This document shows, piece after piece, positions 1 through 4,683 of a stretch of DNA of 12,197 nt. The position numbers and the translations under genes are program-made. The notes beneath the pieces were generated by a model that worked only from the letters and a program-made list of their open reading frames with translations, did no database searches and was not told the DNA's origin. Source of the DNA: JAWLCA01 sp050485905. Lineage in GTDB: Bacteria; Pseudomonadota; Alphaproteobacteria; Rhodobacterales; Rhodobacteraceae. Within the stretch, counting starts at the first letter, position 1; every line of letters begins with the position of its first letter. The stretch covers positions 1-12,197 of the forward strand of contig JBJHCH010000113.1 of the NCBI GenBank assembly GCA_050485905.1. Reading direction: 5' to 3'.

Positions 1-110
1 GTGCCAGTCGCCCCGGCGATCAAGCCGTGACGATTGCCATACTGCAAAAGCAAGTCCTGCGGCTGGCCGTAGCTATCCCCCCCGCCGCCAACGAAAACCC
101 TGTCGTTCAT
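1..110 (-). CDS. HerA-like (DUF853/YjgR family) ATPase, N-terminal fragment
   Basis: Only the first 36 codons lie in the window; the gene runs off the left edge on the minus strand. The start is the ATG at 110-108, with a GAGGG ribosome binding site about five bases upstream. The peptide begins MNDRVFVGGGGDSYGQPQ and continues through NRHGLIAGATGT, which is the approach to a Walker A P-loop; the window ends just before the expected GKT. From memory, NRHGLI-GATGTGKT following a short Gly-rich start is characteristic of the DUF853 branch of HerA-like helicases/ATPases (E. coli YjgR type). These are predicted hexameric DNA-translocating ATPases of unclear role. The family call rests on this short but distinctive segment. 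The gene is divergent from the small-RNA region to its right. Confidence 0.75.
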   Translation of the reverse strand, partial: MNDRVFVGGGGDSYGQPQDLLLQYGNRHGLIAGATG

Positions 111-198
111 GTCGCCCTCGAAACTGCAGTAACTGCCAAGACCTGCGGCGCGCGCTGCAATCACATGTTGTTAACCTATTTCTGACAGAAGTCTTCTT

Positions 199-276
199 GT
201 CCGAACAGTAGTCTTGGCCGTTCGGGCGTTACTTCCTCCCTGTTGACTGGCCGCGCCCGTCGGGCGCGGTTTTTTT
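199..276 (+). ncRNA. probable small RNA with CTTCCTCCC (anti-Shine-Dalgarno-like) motif
   Basis: The plus strand carries an intrinsic terminator (251-276) with no protein gene upstream of it: the only neighbour to the left is transcribed the other way. Upstream of the terminator is an 8-bp hairpin (GTCCGAAC 199-206 with GTTCGGGC 220-227, one G-U pair), then an unpaired CTTCCTCCC at 232-240. A hairpin, an exposed CU-rich anti-SD-like sequence and a Rho-independent terminator match the plan of the cuckoo/CcsR-type sRNAs of Rhodobacterales and Rhizobiales, which display CUYCCUCCC-like motifs. Family membership is inference. The 5' end is uncertain; I found no convincing promoter, so the transcript may begin upstream of 199. 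Confidence 0.5.
251..276 (+). terminator. Rho-independent terminator of the first small RNA
   Basis: CCGCGCCC (251-258), loop GTC, GGGCGCGG (262-269), followed by seven T residues (270-276). This is a perfect 8-bp GC stem with a U-tract on the plus strand. The minus-strand reading has no U-tract, so it does not serve the divergent HerA-like gene. Confidence 0.88.
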
Positions 277-324
277 CACATCTTTTCCAATATGTTCAAA
301 CCCGGCTTGAAGGCCGATTCCCTG

Positions 325-353
325 TTGACGCCCCAAGGATTCGGTCGTAGCGT
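325..353 (+). promoter_or_regulatory. candidate sigma-70-type promoter for the second small RNA
   Basis: TTGACG at 325-330 (-35) and TAGCGT at 348-353 (-10) are separated by 17 bases, predicting a start near 360. The -10 box is weak. The -35 lies inside an 11-base word that also occurs at 237-247. Confidence 0.35.
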
Positions 354-359
354 CCCCCA

Positions 360-428
360 CAATGAAAGTCGGTCAGTCCGACAGGGAGCTTTGAAGTATC
401 GGAAAGGGCCCTTTGCGGGGCCCTTTTT
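360..428 (+). ncRNA. probable second small RNA (about 68 nt)
   Basis: A second plus-strand intrinsic terminator (403-428) also lacks an upstream protein gene. Between the candidate promoter and the terminator there is a small hairpin (GTCGG 369-373, loop TCAGT, CCGAC 379-383) and an unpaired purine-rich stretch ACAGGGAG. Ten bases of this RNA (CGACAGGGAG, 380-389) can pair with CTCCCTGTTG (236-245 region) of the first small RNA, with one G-U pair. I do not recognise a known family. It could alternatively be readthrough RNA from the first unit, processed from a tandem transcript. Confidence 0.4.
403..428 (+). terminator. Rho-independent terminator of the second small RNA
   Basis: AAAGGGCCC (403-411), loop TTTGCG, GGGCCCTTT (418-426), then two further T residues. 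The stem is 9 bp and the T-run following the GC core is five bases long (424-428). Because the stem is flanked by A on one side and T on the other it could also work on the minus strand, but nothing is seen there to terminate. Confidence 0.8.
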
Positions 429-480
429 CTTGTGCGAACGGCGCCGATCCGCAGGAACCGTGGGATCACCGAATACTGGC

Positions 481-509
481 CTGACAGCATCATCATCGCA
501 TGCTAGAGA
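481..509 (+). promoter_or_regulatory. candidate promoter of the ialB-like gene
   Basis: CTGACA (481-486) and TAGAGA (504-509) are separated by 17 bases. The predicted start near 516 would give a leader of about 26 nt before the ATG at 542. The -35 matches TTGACA at five of six positions; the -10 is weaker. Confidence 0.4.
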
Positions 510-541
510 CGGGGCCGGAACCGACCACTCACAGGAAAACC

Positions 542-1156
542 ATGCCAGAGAAGAAGCACTCCATCATCGCGGCGATCGCCCTGTCGGTCGCGCTGGCCGT
601 ACCCGCCGCCGCGCAGCAAGCCGAAGAAGCCGCACCGGCCGAGGCGGAACCAGCGCCATCGCTGGGCGATACCCTCAGCCTGGGCGAGGAAGTCGGCGCC
701 GAGCCCTTTGAGGTCGAGGTGTTCGGCGACTGGGAGAAGCGCTGCGTAACGCTTCCCGAGGAGACGACCTGCACCCTGTTCCAGCTTCTTGAGGACTCGG
801 AAGGAAACAGTGTGGCCGAGATCAGCATCTTCGGCTTGCCGCCGGGGCAACAGGCTGCGGCCGGCGCCACGATCGTCACGCCGCTGGAAACCCTGCTGAC
901 GCAACAGATCACGCTTCAGGTCGATGGCGGCCAGGCGCGGCGATATCCGTTTTCATGGTGTAATCAGATCGGCTGTTTCGCGCGGGTAGGCTTTACCGAG
1001 CCCGAGGTGACGGCCTTCAAGCGTGGTGCGCGCGCGGTCATGACCATCGTGCCTGCGGCAGCGCCGGATCAGCAGGTCGAACTGGGGATCTCTCTGACCG
1101 GGTTCACCGCAGGCTTCGACGCAGTCAACGCCGCGAACTTTCCGGCCGAGAACTGA
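542..1156 (+). CDS. invasion-associated locus B (IalB) family periplasmic protein
   Basis: The product is 204 residues. An in-frame ATG exists at 500, but I chose 542 because it is preceded by AGGAAA at SD spacing and opens directly onto a signal peptide (MPEKKHS, hydrophobic stretch to about residue 20, cleavage likely after the AAA at 22-24). A low-complexity Ala/Glu/Pro linker follows (about 25-40), then the IalB-type domain with GDWEKRC (63-68), C77, and the SWCNQIGC block (C140, C145), which suggests two disulfides in the periplasm. The family is named after a Bartonella erythrocyte-invasion protein. In free-living Rhodobacterales its members are common and their role is not established, so no virulence function is implied. 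A U-tract-less hairpin follows the stop. Confidence 0.85.
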   Translation: MPEKKHSIIAAIALSVALAVPAAAQQAEEAAPAEAEPAPSLGDTLSLGEEVGAEPFEVEVFGDWEKRCVTLPEETTCTLFQLLEDSEGNSVAEISIFGLPPGQQAAAGATIVTPLETLLTQQITLQVDGGQARRYPFSWCNQIGCFARVGFTEPEVTAFKRGARAVMTIVPAAAPDQQVELGISLTGFTAGFDAVNAANFPAEN

Positions 1157-1164
1157 GCCGCCAC

Positions 1165-1195
1165 GCGGGCGCGACCGGCACGGGTACGCGCCCGC
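1165..1195 (+). terminator. strong hairpin after the ialB-like gene, no U-tract
   Basis: GCGGGCGCG (1165-1173) pairs with CGCGCCCGC (1187-1195) around a 13-base loop, starting 8 bases after the stop codon. No T-run follows, so it is more likely a 3'-end-stabilising structure or part of a Rho-dependent end than a classical intrinsic terminator. Confidence 0.4.
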
Positions 1196-1278
1196 AGGCG
1201 CCCCGGCCCCTTTGCAGATATTTCGGCCAAGGGGCGTTGGCTGATTGGGCCGAGGTGAGAATGCAGTCCAGTTGACCG

Positions 1279-1301
1279 CCGTTACGGAATACCCGTGACG
1301 G
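1279..1301. promoter_or_regulatory. tandem CCGTnACGG words, possible operator
   Basis: CCGTTACGG (1279-1287) and CCGTGACGG (1293-1301) are two near-identical 9-base palindromes whose centres are 14 bases apart, in the gap upstream of the aldo/keto reductase gene. A TTGACC at 1272-1277 overlaps their left side. They may be a binding site for a regulator of that operon; no regulator gene is adjacent. Confidence 0.3.
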
Positions 1302-1421
1302 AGTGGCGTGGTCATATCGAAGTTCGCCGCGTGATAGCTCCAGCGCAGGGGCGTCAATGGAGATCGGCTGAGAGGTTGCGTCTGACAGATGCAGCGGCCG
1401 TCGGGAAGGACACACGCTTCG

Positions 1422-2315
1422 ATGGAACGGATCGAACTCGCCGAAGAACTTGAAGTCAGCCGCATCGTCTATGGCATGTGGCGGCTGGGCAAGGACGTGG
1501 ATCGCAGCCCCGCCCGCGTGCAGGCCAAGATCGAGGCGTGCCTGGAGCAGGGCATCACGACCTTCGATCAGGCAGACATCTACGGCGACTACGAATCCGA
1601 GATGATCCTTGGACAGTGCCTGAAGGACCAACCGGCGCTGCGCGCGGGCATGGAGATCGTGACCAAATGCGGTATCATGCTGGTCTCGGGCAAGTATCCG
1701 GCACGCCGGATGAAGCATTACGACACCTCGGGAGCGCATATCACCGCCTCGGTCGAGGCGTCGCTGCGGCATATGGCGATAGAGACTATCGATGTGCTTC
1801 TGCTGCACCGGCCCGACCCGCTGATGGATCATCTGGAGACGGGGCGCGCGCTGGACGATCTGGTGGACAGCGGCAAGGTGCGTGCGATCGGCGTGTCAAA
1901 CTTCCGGCCGCATGACTGGAACCTGCTGCAATCGGCGATGGAGCAACCGCTGGTCACCAACCAGATCGAACTGAGCCTGCTGGCGCATGACGGCCTGACG
2001 AATGGCGACGTAGCCTTTCTGCAGGAGCGTGGCATCCCGCCAATGGCCTGGTCGCCACTGGCCGGCGGGGCGCTGTTCGAGCCCGAGCAGGCGACAATGC
2101 GGGCGGCGCTGTCCGAGATTGGCGCGCATTGGGGCGTGGATGAAACCGCTGTTGCGATTGCCTGGCTCCTCGCGCATCCGGCACTGATCCTGCCTGTGAT
2201 GGGCACGAACAACCTGGACCGCATCCGCCGCCTTTCCGACGCGACGAAGGTGGCGATGGACCGGGAAACGTGGTTCCACCTCTACACGCTTGCGATGGGC
2301 CACGAAGTGCCCTGA
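1422..2315 (+). CDS. aldo/keto reductase, YdhF-like
   Basis: The product is 297 residues, matching the length of E. coli YdhF (298). An upstream in-frame ATG at 1389 would add 11 residues, but the family begins close to MERIELAEELEVSRIVYGMWRL, so 1422 is preferred; GGAAGGA lies rather far upstream (about 12 bases). The NADPH-dependent AKR catalytic tetrad is visible: D49 and Y54 (TTFDQADIYGDYE), K82 (EIVTKCG) and H129 (LLLHRPDPLMD). GVSNF, NQIELS and MAWSPLAGG follow the AKR barrel order, and the C-terminus GHEVP parallels YdhF. It is a cytosolic carbonyl reductase of unknown substrate. The flavin reductase gene starts 17 bases downstream, so the two are probably cotranscribed. Confidence 0.9.
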   Translation: MERIELAEELEVSRIVYGMWRLGKDVDRSPARVQAKIEACLEQGITTFDQADIYGDYESEMILGQCLKDQPALRAGMEIVTKCGIMLVSGKYPARRMKHYDTSGAHITASVEASLRHMAIETIDVLLLHRPDPLMDHLETGRALDDLVDSGKVRAIGVSNFRPHDWNLLQSAMEQPLVTNQIELSLLAHDGLTNGDVAFLQERGIPPMAWSPLAGGALFEPEQATMRAALSEIGAHWGVDETAVAIAWLLAHPALILPVMGTNNLDRIRRLSDATKVAMDRETWFHLYTLAMGHEVP

Positions 2316-2332
2316 CGGCGGATGGAGGCGCG

Positions 2333-2836
2333 GTGCCCGACACATTGGATTTCATTCCCGGCCCGGAAACGGCGCGTCATTTGCGCGATGCGATGGGGCG
2401 CTTTGCCACGGGCGTCACGGTAATCACCACGCGCGGGGCCGACGGCCCGGTGGGCATCACCGCGAACAGCTTCGCCTCGCTGTCGCTCGACCCGCCGCTG
2501 GTCCTGTGGGCGCCCGGCAAGTTCTCGCGCCGGTTCGCGTATTTCGTCGATGCGGCGCATTTCGCGATCCACGTCCTGGGTGCCGATCAGGCCGCCCTGG
2601 GCCGGCATTTCGCGCGCAAAGGCTTCGACTTCGACCTGCCCGGTGTGACGGAAAGCGACGCGGGCACACCCCTTCTGCAGGGGTGCCTGGCGCGGTTCTA
2701 CTGCGCGCTGGAAGCCTCTCACGACGCCGGCGACCATGCCATCGTGGTGGGCCGCGTGCTGCACGCAAGTCTGCGGGCAGGCGATCCGCTGGTCTTCTCG
2801 CAGGGTCGGTTCGGCGGGTTTTCTGCCGCCGACTGA
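2333..2836 (+). CDS. flavin reductase family protein (FMN-binding split barrel)
   Basis: I chose the GTG at 2333, which has GGAGG five bases upstream, over ATG codons inside the preceding gene; this gives 167 residues, usual for the PF01613-type flavin reductase domain. Visible signatures are the N-terminal helix with FATGVTVITT (24-33), GPVGITANSFASLSLDPPLVLW (38-59), the flavin-binding region of the family, and the C-terminal HAIVVGRV (135-142) followed by DPLVFSQGRFGGF. Such enzymes reduce FMN or FAD with NAD(P)H, often to feed a two-component monooxygenase. No monooxygenase partner is in the window; the neighbour is the aldo/keto reductase, so a stand-alone or trans-acting role is possible. 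The gene converges on the TusA gene with only 19 bases between the stops. Confidence 0.88.
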   Translation: MPDTLDFIPGPETARHLRDAMGRFATGVTVITTRGADGPVGITANSFASLSLDPPLVLWAPGKFSRRFAYFVDAAHFAIHVLGADQAALGRHFARKGFDFDLPGVTESDAGTPLLQGCLARFYCALEASHDAGDHAIVVGRVLHASLRAGDPLVFSQGRFGGFSAAD

Positions 2837-2855
2837 CGCAGCGCCAAGCGGCCGG

Positions 2856-3098
2856 TCAGCCGCCCTTGCGGATCAGATAGATCTGATGCTCGGCGATGGT
2901 CTGAGCCGCGATCAGGCCATGACCGGCTTCGCTGCAGAAATGCGGCACGTCGATCACCGCCGCCGGGTCGGTGGCGATCAGCCTCAGAACAGCGCCGTCC
3001 GCCATCGCCTTCAGCCGCTTTCGCGCCTTCAGCACAGGCAGCGGGCAGAGCAGTCCCGCCGCGTCGACTTCATCGTCCCAGATCCGCGCATCATCCAT
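2856..3098 (-). CDS. TusA-family sulfurtransferase
   Basis: The product is 80 residues, the usual size of a TusA/SirA-like protein. The start at 3098 (MDDARIWDDEVDAAGLLCPLPVL) fits the family; the frame is open further upstream, but that would run into the divergent doeA start region and adds no recognisable sequence. The signature is the LLCPLPVLKARKRLK block (16-30), with C18 of the CPxP motif as the expected persulfide-carrying cysteine. A second cysteine, C55, lies in PHFCSEAGH, followed by HQIYLIRKGG. TusA-like proteins relay sulfur in the cytosol, classically to tRNA 2-thiolation but also in other sulfur pathways. Nothing nearby says which applies. The SD is weak. Confidence 0.88.
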   Translation of the reverse strand: MDDARIWDDEVDAAGLLCPLPVLKARKRLKAMADGAVLRLIATDPAAVIDVPHFCSEAGHGLIAAQTIAEHQIYLIRKGG

Positions 3099-3201
3099 GG
3101 GCGGAAAATAGAAGCAGGGGCTCGGCTTGTCCACGATCCGGTAAGGCTGGACGGGGGTACCGGGGAAATGCAAACGTCGAGCATCTCGCTTCGGAGGCTG
3201 C

Positions 3202-4380
3202 ATGACGCCGTTGACCCTGCCCTTTTCACTTGCCGAGTATGACGATCGCGTCTCGCGCACCCGCCGTGCGATGGAGGAACGCGGGCTTGACCTGCTGGTC
3301 GTTTCCGACCCGTCGAACATGGCCTGGCTGACGGGCTATGACGGCTGGTCGTTCTATGTCCATCAGGCGGTCCTGCTGGGGCAGCAGGGATCGCCGATCT
3401 GGTGGGGCCGGGCGATGGACGGGCTGGGGGCGCTGCGGACGGTCTGGATGGATCCCGGCCATGTGGTGGGCTACGACGATACCTATGTCCAGAACCCCGC
3501 CAAGCATCCGATGGAGACGCTGGCGAGCCTGATCCAGGAACGCTTTACCGGCGCGGCGCGGGTGGGCGTGGAGATGGACAACTACTATTATTCCGCCGCA
3601 GCCCATGCGGTGCTGACGGCGGCGCTGCCGGATGCGGACATCTTTGATACCACCGGCGTGGTGAACTGGCAGCGGGCGGTGAAATCCGAGGCCGAGATCG
3701 CGTTCATGCGCCGCGCGGCGGCGATCACCGATGCGATGATGGCCACGATCCGCGACAGGGCGGAGCCGGGGATGCCGAAGAACGCGCTGGTGGCCGAGAT
3801 CTATGCCACCGCCATTCGGGGTGCGGGCGGGCATTGGGGGGATTATCCGGCGATCGTTCCGATGGCGCCGTCTGGGGTCGATGCCTCGGCGCCGCATCTG
3901 ACCTGGGATGACCGGCCGTTCGAGGTGGGGGAGCCGACGTTCTTTGAGATCGCGGGGGTCTATCGGCGCTATCATGCGCCGCAGTCGCGGACGCTGTTCT
4001 TTGGCCCGCCCCCCGACAAGTATCGCCGGGCCGAGGCGGCGGTGAAGGAGGCGGTGGAGGCGGGGCTGGAGATGGCGCGGCCGGGCAATACCTGCGCTGA
4101 CATCGCCAACGCCTTCAACGGGGTTCTGAACCGGCTGGGGTTTCAGAAGGACAGCCGCTGCGGCTATTCCATCGGGCTGAGCTATCCGCCGGATTGGGGT
4201 GAGCGGACGATGTCTTTCCGGCGGGACGATCAGACGGTGCTGGAGGCGGGGATGACGTTTCATTTCATGCCGGCGCTGTGGCTGGATGATGGCGGGATCG
4301 AGTTGACGGAGCCGATCCTGATTACGGAAAACGGGCCGGATCTGCTGTGTTCGACCGAGCGGGAGATGTGGGTGAAATAG
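3202..4380 (+). CDS. doeA: ectoine hydrolase (DoeA/EutD), M24-fold
   Basis: The product is 392 residues with GGAGG about five bases before the ATG. It has the two-domain creatinase/prolidase (M24) layout. The N-terminal block SDPSNMAWLTGYDGWSFYVH (35-54), MDPGHVVGYDDTYVQNP (83-99), EMDNYYYSA (124-132), and HLTWDDRPF-GE-TFFEIAGVYRRYHAP (232-260) closely follow Halomonas DoeA as I remember it. Where metallopeptidases carry the metal ligands Asp and His, this protein has FFEIAGVY (E249), YHAP (P260 in the ligand position) and RCGYSIGL instead of GHGIGL, so it should not be a metal-dependent peptidase. DoeA/EutD opens the ectoine ring to N-alpha-acetyl-diaminobutyrate in the cytosol. The usual partners (DoeB/EutE deacetylase, DoeC/D, UehABC, EnuR) are absent here. 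Confidence 0.87.
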   Translation: MTPLTLPFSLAEYDDRVSRTRRAMEERGLDLLVVSDPSNMAWLTGYDGWSFYVHQAVLLGQQGSPIWWGRAMDGLGALRTVWMDPGHVVGYDDTYVQNPAKHPMETLASLIQERFTGAARVGVEMDNYYYSAAAHAVLTAALPDADIFDTTGVVNWQRAVKSEAEIAFMRRAAAITDAMMATIRDRAEPGMPKNALVAEIYATAIRGAGGHWGDYPAIVPMAPSGVDASAPHLTWDDRPFEVGEPTFFEIAGVYRRYHAPQSRTLFFGPPPDKYRRAEAAVKEAVEAGLEMARPGNTCADIANAFNGVLNRLGFQKDSRCGYSIGLSYPPDWGERTMSFRRDDQTVLEAGMTFHFMPALWLDDGGIELTEPILITENGPDLLCSTEREMWVK

Positions 4381-4405
4381 CCGTTTGGGGGGCGATTTCG
4401 GGGGG

Positions 4406-4490
4406 TGTCCACGCGTGGACAAAAAGTCATCCCGTTGATAACAAACGAAATCGCATTTTTTGTTTACCGTGGCTTAACCTTTGTCCACGG
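4406..4490 (+). repeat. composite intergenic element, copy 1
   Basis: In order: a 16-bp perfect palindrome TGTCCACGCGTGGACA (4406-4421); an A-run; a 32-base spacer (4422-4453) containing TCA, CC, TTGAT and AAACGA blocks shared with copy 2; CATTTTTTGTTTAC (4454-4467); the word CGTGG (4468-4472); CTTAACC (4473-4479); and CCACGG (4485-4490), which pairs with CCGTGG (4467-4472). CGTGG is also the right arm of the palindrome. TTTA-N7-TTAA (4463-4477) also resembles a CtrA site. The element lies 26 bases after the doeA stop, in a convergent gap. Neither strand has a U-tract after the palindrome, so it is not a standard terminator. Confidence 0.7.
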
Positions 4491-4543
4491 GTCACGCGGC
4501 CACCCTGCCGCCCTGCCCCGGCCGGTCAGAGACGGGTTCCAGC

Positions 4544-4562
4544 GGGGCGCCGCGCGCGCCCC
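4544..4562 (-). terminator. GC hairpin after the entericidin-like gene, no U-tract
   Basis: On the minus strand GGGGCGC (4562-4556) pairs with GCGCCCC (4550-4544) around a five-base loop, beginning eight bases after the lipoprotein stop. There is no T-run. A 10-base direct repeat, GCCGGTCAGA, sits at 4521-4530 and 4565-4574 on either side of it. Confidence 0.4.
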
Positions 4563-4569
4563 CTGCCGG

Positions 4570-4683
4570 TCAGAAATAGCTGCCGACGCGCTGTGCGCCG
4601 CCCGAGATGTCGCGGCCCACGCCCTCGACCGTGTTGCAGGCGACGAGGCCCAGAAACAGGGCCATCAGTAGTGTTTTTTTCAT
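4570..4683 (-). CDS. entericidin A/B-family small lipoprotein
   Basis: This 37-residue gene reads MKKTLLMALFLGLVAC then NTVEGVGRDISGGAQRVGSYF. It has a Lys-rich start, a hydrophobic signal, and a lipobox LVAC with C16 as the lipidated cysteine. The CNTVEGVGRDIS segment is the entericidin signature (compare CNT-x-GxGxD in E. coli EcnA/EcnB). Entericidins are small cell-envelope lipoproteins, described in enteric bacteria as an antidote/toxin pair; in alphaproteobacteria single copies are common and their function is open. Its ATG overlaps the TGA of the upstream peptide-binding protein gene (ATGA), implying one mRNA and translational coupling. GAGG and GAGAG just upstream, inside the preceding gene, can serve as its SD. 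Confidence 0.87.
   Translation of the reverse strand: MKKTLLMALFLGLVACNTVEGVGRDISGGAQRVGSYF

Noticed and set aside
500..541. Upstream ATG start for the ialB-like gene
   Set aside because: It would put 14 hydrophilic residues before the signal peptide and lies on the candidate -10 box; the ATG at 542 has an SD.
1207..1236. GCCCCTT...AAGGGGC hairpin as terminator of the ialB-like gene
   Set aside because: 7-bp stem with a 16-base loop and no T-run, about 50 bases after the stop; too weak to call, though similar sequences may be common intergenic repeats in this group.
3202..4380. Assignment as a metal-dependent Xaa-Pro aminopeptidase or prolidase
   Set aside because: The Asp and His metal ligands of the M24 peptidases are replaced, while DoeA-specific blocks are kept.
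4406..4421. Palindrome as an intrinsic terminator for doeA
   Set aside because: It is followed by A residues on the plus strand and by C residues on the minus strand; there is no U-tract in either direction.
3226..4422. 398-codon open frame on the minus strand opposite doeA
   Set aside because: Arg/His/Pro-rich composition without motifs, typical of the antisense of GC-rich coding DNA; doeA on the other strand is unmistakable.
4414..4489. Three DnaA-box-like 9-mers (TTGTCCACG twice, TTATCAACG once) in the AT-richer gap after doeA, suggesting an origin
   Set aside because: Two of them are simply the arms and partner of the composite element; copy 2 at 8601-8683 has the same layout with different words and no such boxes, and no replication gene is nearby.
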